Below, piece by piece: positions 6,105 to 9,733 of a stretch of DNA of 9,733 bases. Under the pieces are notes generated by a model. That model saw nothing but the letters and a program-made list of their open reading frames with translations. It was not told where the DNA came from and ran no database searches. This DNA is from Nitrospirota bacterium (lineage in GTDB: Bacteria; Nitrospirota; Nitrospiria; Nitrospirales; UBA8639). The DNA lies in assembly GCA_020348185.1 (NCBI GenBank), contig CP070743.1, forward strand, positions 2,372,983 through 2,382,715. Reading direction: 5' to 3'. Position numbers and translations under genes: made by a program. Every line of letters begins with the position of its first letter. Position 1 is the first letter of the stretch.

Positions 6105-7478
6105 ATGAATAATATTCAGTCCTTTCTGAATACATTGAGTGGAATTATTTGGGGACCCATGTTGTTGATATTGCTGGTGGGGGTGGGAGTGTATTTGACT
6201 GTCGGTCTCCATGCCATTCCATGGCGACGGCTGGGCTATAGTATCGGATTGCTTTGGCGAAGTCGTGTTCCGGAACCGGGAGTCGCAGGAGAGATTCCAC
6301 CTTTTCATGCTCTGATGACCGCTCTTTCTGCCACAGTGGGAAGTGGCAATGTGGCCGGTGTGGCCACCGCCATTTATTTAGGTGGTCCTGGAGCGGTGTT
6401 CTGGATGTGGATGACGGCGCTATTTGGCATGGCCACCAAATACAGTGAAGCGGTCCTCGCGGTCCGATATCGAGAAGTCGATGAGCTGGGACGACATGTC
6501 GGGGGACCCATGTATTATATTCGTAACGGTCTCGGGCCTTCATGGCATTGGTTGTCCATCCTTTTCAGCCTGTTCGGAACATTGGCGGCTTTTGGGATTG
6601 GCAATACGGTCCAGGCAAACACGGTGGCCACTGCAGTGGAATCTTCCTTTCATGTGCCACCATGGGGGTCGGGGTTGATCATGGCTCTTCTCACCGGAGC
6701 CGTCATCATTGGGGGAATTCGTCGGCTGGGTTCTGTTGCGGCTGCGCTGGTACCATTTATGGCTCTGGCCTATATGAGTGGGGCGTTGATCGTCATCCTG
6801 GCGAATATCGAGGAAGTGCCCGCTGCCTTTGGGACGATCATTCGTGATGCCTTTACTGGGACAGCCGCGACGGGCGGCTTTGCCGGAGCCTCGGTCCTCA
6901 TGGCCATCCGCTTTGGAGTGGCCCGTGGGGTGTTCTCGAATGAAGCGGGGTTAGGGAGTGCGCCTATTGCGCATGCGGCGGCGAAAACGAATGATCCGGT
7001 TCGGCAAGGGCTGATCGCGATGCTCGGGACATTCATCGACACCATTCTCGTATGCACGATGACCGCCCTCGTGATTGTCCTGACCGGATCATGGACGACA
7101 GGAAAAACCGGAGCCGCACTGGCCACCCAGGCATTTGATTCTGGCCTGCTTCAAGCGGGAGGGGTCGTGGTAACCTTGGGCCTCATGGTATTTGCGTTTA
7201 CCACTCTCTTGGGGTGGAGTTATTATGGTGAACGGTGCGCAGAGTATTTGCTTGGTGTCAGGGCTATTCAGCCGTTTCGCATTGTATGGGTGGTCTTGAT
7301 TCCTATTGGCGCCATGGGGGATTTGGGATGGGTTTGGTTAGTGGCCGATATTTTGAATGGACTGATGGCGGTGCCGAATTTAATTGCGCTCTTGGCGCTG
7401 AGCCCCATCATTTTTCAGGTGACCCGGGATCACGAGGTCTTTCGTCGGGCATCACTCTTCACAAAAAAAATGGGATAA
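6105..7478 (+). CDS. AGCS family amino acid (alanine/glycine):cation symporter
   Basis: This 457-residue integral inner-membrane protein has about ten or eleven hydrophobic helices. It has the AGCS signatures S-A-T-V-G-S-G-N-V-A-G-V near 75-86, L-G-G-P-G-A-V-F-W-M-W near 92-102, and V-F-S-N-E-A-G-L-G-S-A-P near 276-287. V-Q170-A-N172-T173 and F-I-D-T-I near 310-314 match conserved helix positions that line the substrate path in this family. AGCS proteins take up D/L-alanine or glycine with Na+ or H+. Length and both ends are complete, with a basic cytoplasmic tail. ATG 6105 is the first start after an in-frame TAG at 6096, and no Shine-Dalgarno is visible. It lies 59 bases after the GS-HQR-like gene. 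Which amino acid it carries cannot be told. Confidence 0.95.
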   Translation: MNNIQSFLNTLSGIIWGPMLLILLVGVGVYLTVGLHAIPWRRLGYSIGLLWRSRVPEPGVAGEIPPFHALMTALSATVGSGNVAGVATAIYLGGPGAVFWMWMTALFGMATKYSEAVLAVRYREVDELGRHVGGPMYYIRNGLGPSWHWLSILFSLFGTLAAFGIGNTVQANTVATAVESSFHVPPWGSGLIMALLTGAVIIGGIRRLGSVAAALVPFMALAYMSGALIVILANIEEVPAAFGTIIRDAFTGTAATGGFAGASVLMAIRFGVARGVFSNEAGLGSAPIAHAAAKTNDPVRQGLIAMLGTFIDTILVCTMTALVIVLTGSWTTGKTGAALATQAFDSGLLQAGGVVVTLGLMVFAFTTLLGWSYYGERCAEYLLGVRAIQPFRIVWVVLIPIGAMGDLGWVWLVADILNGLMAVPNLIALLALSPIIFQVTRDHEVFRRASLFTKKMG

Positions 7479-7528
7479 TACGTCATGTCCAACTCTATGA
7501 ATATTTGTTGTCGGTTTCTTCGGGGTCG

Positions 7529-7569
7529 TTGACGTCCGGAGATATCTATCGATAAGGAGAAGAGGAGGG
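7529..7569 (+). promoter_or_regulatory. Candidate promoter and Shine-Dalgarno before the cNMP-binding gene
   Basis: TTGACG at 7529-7534 is a good -35 match. GATAAG at 7551-7556, a 16-base spacing, is a moderate -10 match. Two purine-rich stretches follow, AAGGAGA at 7554-7560 and GGAGGG at 7564-7569. The second lies 10 bases before ATG 7580. The ribosome site is convincing. The promoter is tentative because its -10 overlaps the first purine stretch and would leave a very short leader. Confidence 0.35.
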
Positions 7570-7579
7570 TATTTGTCGA

Positions 7580-7930
7580 ATGGGAACCTTTGGGATGTTT
7601 CAGAATTCAGAAGAGTACGAAACCTATTCTCCCGGTCATATTATTTTCCAAAAAGGGGAGCCGGGGACGATTATGTATGTCGTCAAAAAAGGAGAGGTGG
7701 AATTACAGGTTGAGAATAAACCTTTTACAACCGTGGGTTCAGGAGGAATAGTCGGAGAGATGGCCTTAATCGATCATGCACCCCGGAGTTTAACCGCGAT
7801 TGCCAAGACCGAATGCCAGCTTGTCCCCATCGATCAAAAGCGATTTAGTTTTCTCGTGCAACAATCCCCATTCTTTGCGCTCGAGGTCATGAAAATCATG
7901 GCTGAACGATTACGAGCTTTTTATCAATGA
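7580..7930 (+). CDS. Stand-alone cyclic-nucleotide-binding domain protein
   Basis: This 116-residue protein is essentially one cNMP-binding (CRP-type) jelly-roll domain. It contains Y-S-P-G-H-I-I-F-Q-K-G-E-P at 16-28, M-Y-V-V-K-K-G-E-V-E-L at 32-42 and the phosphate-binding cassette G59-E60-M-A-L-I-D-H-A-P-R69-S. Glu60 and Arg69 are the residues that contact the ribose and cyclic phosphate in binding-competent domains, so nucleotide binding is possible. A C-terminal helix (F-F-A-L-E-V-M-K-I-M-A-E-R-L-R) ends the protein. There is no helix-turn-helix, kinase or channel part, so it cannot act as a CRP/FNR activator by itself and probably works through a partner. It follows the symporter by 101 bases on the same strand and has its own good ribosome binding site. 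Confidence 0.9.
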   Translation: MGTFGMFQNSEEYETYSPGHIIFQKGEPGTIMYVVKKGEVELQVENKPFTTVGSGGIVGEMALIDHAPRSLTAIAKTECQLVPIDQKRFSFLVQQSPFFALEVMKIMAERLRAFYQ

Positions 7931-8116
7931 GGGGTGAATTCGGCTTCCCTGGGATGCCTCACAATGCCTGCATGCCAAAAGAATGGTCCTGGCCGGGGCT
8001 GTGGGTAGCCAAGAGGGAGAGTCAGCGGCAGGAACCAATGGACCCAGGCGGAATTCCAATGGACTCGGTCATCCCGCCGGGGTATGATAATGGAGGTCAA
8101 TGTATTCACCAGCCCT
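7931..8116. other. Convergent intergenic stretch with no supported gene
   Basis: This lies between the ends of the cNMP-binding gene (+) and the GYD gene (-). An open frame crosses it on the plus strand, but it runs into the antisense of the GYD gene and has no family features. CCAATGGAC is repeated at 8035-8043 and 8056-8064 (21-base offset). No hairpin followed by a T-run was found for either gene. Confidence 0.5.
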
Positions 8117-8413
8117 TCACGATGGAATCTTTTTTAACACCCCCATCATTTCATTTTCATCAAAGGCGCAAAGGGTCTCCGATCGAACATTTCCCTGTGC
8201 ACATCCTCCCATCATCACGGCTGCAGCGGTGGCATCATCTGGGGCTTCAAAAATGATGATGCCGTCATACCGCCCCATCGTCCAGTAAATATTCTTGACC
8301 GATCCGCCGGCCGCTTGGATGGATTGTTTGAACTTGGCGGCGCGGTCGGCCGTGTCTTTTACATTGTGCACTCCTTGTTCCGTCCACACAAAAAGAGAGA
8401 TAAATGTTGCCAT
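8117..8413 (-). CDS. GYD domain-containing protein
   Basis: This 98-residue soluble protein is of the normal length for GYD (PF08734) proteins, which have a ferredoxin-like dimeric alpha-beta fold and no settled biochemical function. Visible family features are the first strand M-A-T-F-I-S-L-F-V-W-T, the helix with A-A-K-F-K-Q-S, and the hallmark I-Y-W-T-M-G-R-Y49-D50-G-I-I-I-F-E-A-P-D-D at about 42-60, where the first G of GYD sits two residues earlier. ATG 8413 is preceded by AAGGGGGTGG (8417-8426, minus strand) at good spacing, which fixes the start. It is a single-gene unit, divergent from the RmlD-like gene and convergent with the cNMP-binding gene. I cannot assign a role. Confidence 0.9.
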   Translation of the reverse strand: MATFISLFVWTEQGVHNVKDTADRAAKFKQSIQAAGGSVKNIYWTMGRYDGIIIFEAPDDATAAAVMMGGCAQGNVRSETLCAFDENEMMGVLKKIPS

Positions 8414-8519
8414 AATCCACCCCCTTGTTTAATAAAAGAAGACCTGAAGAAAAGAGTTGCGAAGGACACATCAACCCAGATATTACATTATGCTCATCAC
8501 GTCTACGAAGCAAGAAAAA
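8414..8519. promoter_or_regulatory. Divergent promoter region between GYD and RmlD-like genes
   Basis: This stretch of about 106 bases is AT-leaning and must carry promoters for both divergent genes. The minus-strand ribosome site of the GYD gene lies at 8417-8426. I see no -35/-10 pair on either strand strong enough to name. If the RmlD-like gene used an earlier start (TTG 8457 or ATG 8490), part of this stretch would be coding. Confidence 0.4.
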
Positions 8520-9365
8520 ATGTGTGATAGAATTCCAGTTTCGACCCTTCTGTTTGGTGCGTCCTCAATTCTTGGATTTCATCTTGCCACGTTGTTTCCG
8601 AAGACGATCGCTCCGTTTATCTCACCGGGCAATACTTCACGAGCGGTTCGTCATTGGCCATCGCTTCAATTGAGCGATTCCCAATGGCTTGAAAAACTCT
8701 TTCATCGCACTCAACCGAATATCTTAGTCTATTGTCATGCGGTGTGTGATGTCCCGAAGTGTGAGGCGTATCCGGATTGGGCCTATGAAGTGAATGTTCA
8801 GCAGGTTGAGCGGGTCATAGCCGCGTTGCCCGGACACACCAGGCTCGTCTATGTGTCGTCTGATCATGTCTTTGGTGGCGATGGGGTCTATTCCGAAGAA
8901 TCTTCTTTGTGTCCTATTAGTGTCTATGGATGGACTCGTGTCGAAGCCGAACGTCTGGTCTTGAGGCGAGCCGGTTCATTGGTGATTCGGACAAGCCTCG
9001 GAATTGGGCCATCACCGAATGGTCGAACGGGCCATTTGGATTGGCTTCGGTACCGAATCCTTCACAACCTGCCAATCACCATCATTGAAGATGAATATCG
9101 GTCTGTCGTTTGGATGTGGGAGTTAGCGACGCGTGTTCTGACTTTAGCTCGAAGCGAAGAGGCCGGCCTTCGCCACATCTCCGCGACCAGAGCGGTCTCC
9201 AGAGTGGATTTGGCGAATTATCTCCTGAACCTTTTGGGAAAGCCGGCTACATTTAAAATTGAATGCCGACATCAACAGCGTACGCCACATTTGGGGCGAG
9301 TCGAATTAGATAGTGTCTATGAGGGCGAATTGTTTCGCCCATTAACGAGTGTGCTTGACGGATGA
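8520..9365 (+). CDS. RmlD-like extended SDR (NAD(P)-dependent sugar reductase/epimerase-like), altered motifs
   Basis: This protein has 281 residues from ATG 8520. An N-terminal Rossmann fold opens with L-L-F-G13-A-S-S16-I-L-G19. A strand with V-Y-V-S-S114-D-H-V-F-G-G, then E-E-S-S-L-C-P-I-S-V-Y136-G-W-T-R140-V-E-A-E, follows the RmlD (dTDP-4-dehydrorhamnose reductase) pattern S-T-D-Y-V-F-D-G ... Y-G-x-S-K-x-x-G-E. Two departures stand out. The middle glycine of GxxGxxG is Ser16, and the catalytic Lys of YxxxK is Arg140. It may be a weak reductase, use another cofactor, or be a binding/regulatory protein like MAT2B. No rmlA/B/C genes are nearby. Start choice: ATG 8520 puts the first strand at the usual place. 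TTG 8457 or ATG 8490 would add up to 21 atypical residues. None has a strong ribosome site. Confidence 0.8.
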   Translation: MCDRIPVSTLLFGASSILGFHLATLFPKTIAPFISPGNTSRAVRHWPSLQLSDSQWLEKLFHRTQPNILVYCHAVCDVPKCEAYPDWAYEVNVQQVERVIAALPGHTRLVYVSSDHVFGGDGVYSEESSLCPISVYGWTRVEAERLVLRRAGSLVIRTSLGIGPSPNGRTGHLDWLRYRILHNLPITIIEDEYRSVVWMWELATRVLTLARSEEAGLRHISATRAVSRVDLANYLLNLLGKPATFKIECRHQQRTPHLGRVELDSVYEGELFRPLTSVLDG

Positions 9366-9425
9366 GGAGTCAAAATAGCTGGTATGGGATTGCCAAGCCT
9401 AGTTAATTGTATTTCTTAGAGTGTG

Positions 9426-9432
9426 AAGGGGG
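9426..9432 (+). promoter_or_regulatory. Shine-Dalgarno deciding a TTG start
   Basis: AAGGGGG ends eight bases before TTG 9441 and eleven before TTG 9444. With an in-frame TAG at 9417 and no in-frame ATG until codon 19, it supports initiation at one of these TTG codons. A GTG at 9423 is also in frame but lies upstream of the purine run. Confidence 0.55.
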
Positions 9433-9440
9433 CAGCCATT

Positions 9441-9733
9441 TTGTTGAATGAGCTATCGATCCGGTTAGGGTTTTTTTTCGGTATTTTTGCCCTTATGGTA
9501 ATTTGGGAGGGACTGGCCCCACGCCGGGCGGAGCCAAATTTGCGAGCGGCTCGATGGCCCAGCAACATCGGAATCGTGGTTCTCAATACCCTCATCATCC
9601 GATTGGTATTTCCTACGACGGCTGTTGGACTCGCACTTGTGGAAGGACAACAGGGTTGGGGGCTTTTCAACATAGTGTCTCTTCCTTATTGGGCTACCAT
9701 CATAACGTCAGTCATACTGTTGGACCTCACCCT
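9441..9733 (+). CDS. Sterol desaturase/fatty acid hydroxylase family protein, N-terminal part (cut by right edge)
   Basis: The frame stays open from the TTG at 9441 to the end of the window (97 complete codons). The visible part has a first membrane helix (about residues 7-24, ending I-W-E-G-L-A-P-R-R), a basic loop with R-W-P-S-N-I-G, a second helix (about 43-66, V-V-L-N-T-L-I-I-R-L-V-F-P) and the start of a third (about 84-97, ending L-L-D-L). This order, with W-E-x-x-x-P-R-R and R-W-x-x-N-x-G, is typical of bacterial sterol desaturase/fatty acid hydroxylase family proteins, membrane di-iron enzymes. The catalytic His clusters would lie beyond the edge, so the assignment rests on the N-terminus only. 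It follows the RmlD-like gene by 75 bases, possibly in one operon. Confidence 0.75.
   Translation, partial: MLNELSIRLGFFFGIFALMVIWEGLAPRRAEPNLRAARWPSNIGIVVLNTLIIRLVFPTTAVGLALVEGQQGWGLFNIVSLPYWATIITSVILLDLT

Noticed and set aside
7927..8256. 109-codon plus-strand frame after the cNMP-binding gene
   Set aside because: Its second half is antisense to the well-supported GYD gene, its composition is low-complexity Pro/His-rich, and it resembles no family.
9416..9673. 85-codon minus-strand frame at the right end
   Set aside because: It is antisense to the sterol-desaturase-family N-terminus, which has clear membrane helices and a ribosome binding site.

Overview
This is a bacterial chromosomal window of roughly 50% G+C, densely packed with ordinary-looking metabolic and accessory genes on both strands. 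No rRNA, tRNA, CRISPR array, transposase or phage gene was seen. A type IV RuBisCO-like protein, two SMP-30/gluconolactonase-type proteins, a glutathionyl-hydroquinone-reductase-like protein, an AGCS amino-acid/sodium symporter and a sterol-desaturase-family membrane protein together would fit an aerobic Gram-negative bacterium. A moderate-G+C member of Nitrospira/Nitrospirota is my best guess, from the RuBisCO-like protein and the general look of the genes. No marker gene in the window proves this.

Layout. 1-864 (+): the C-terminal two thirds of a RuBisCO-like protein, cut by the left edge. 930-2743 (-): a two-gene operon of SMP-30/gluconolactonase-like beta-propellers. The upstream gene has the full metal site and the downstream paralogue has lost most of it. 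2744-3426: a 683-base gene-free region containing a 10-bp direct repeat close to the operon start and a strikingly AT-rich block (11 G/C in the 90 bases 3071-3160). 3427-4077 (+): a SufR-like HTH regulator with four C-terminal cysteines. 4226-5026 (+): a fumarylacetoacetate-hydrolase-family enzyme, preceded by a perfect 7-2-7 palindrome on a plausible promoter. 5101-6045 (+): a glutathionyl-hydroquinone-reductase-like protein whose usual Glu-Ser thiol-binding pair is replaced. 6105-7478 (+): an AGCS symporter. 7580-7930 (+): a free-standing cyclic-nucleotide-binding domain. 8117-8413 (-): a GYD-domain protein. 8520-9365 (+): an RmlD-like extended SDR with altered glycine and catalytic motifs. 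9441 to the right edge (+): the N-terminus of a sterol desaturase/fatty acid hydroxylase family protein starting with TTG.

How the genes may work together. The RuBisCO-like protein and the two propellers converge and could share a sugar-acid or lactone pathway, but this is only proximity. The regulator, the FAH enzyme and the quinone-reductase-like protein run in one direction and form a plausible redox-sensed module for ring-cleavage products and quinones. The symporter and cNMP-binding protein follow on the same strand. No complete known multi-gene system (defence, secretion, biosynthetic cluster) is visible. The most interesting signals are enzyme-family proteins with altered active sites (RuBisCO-like, second SMP-30, GS-HQR-like, RmlD-like) and the candidate operator in front of the FAH gene.
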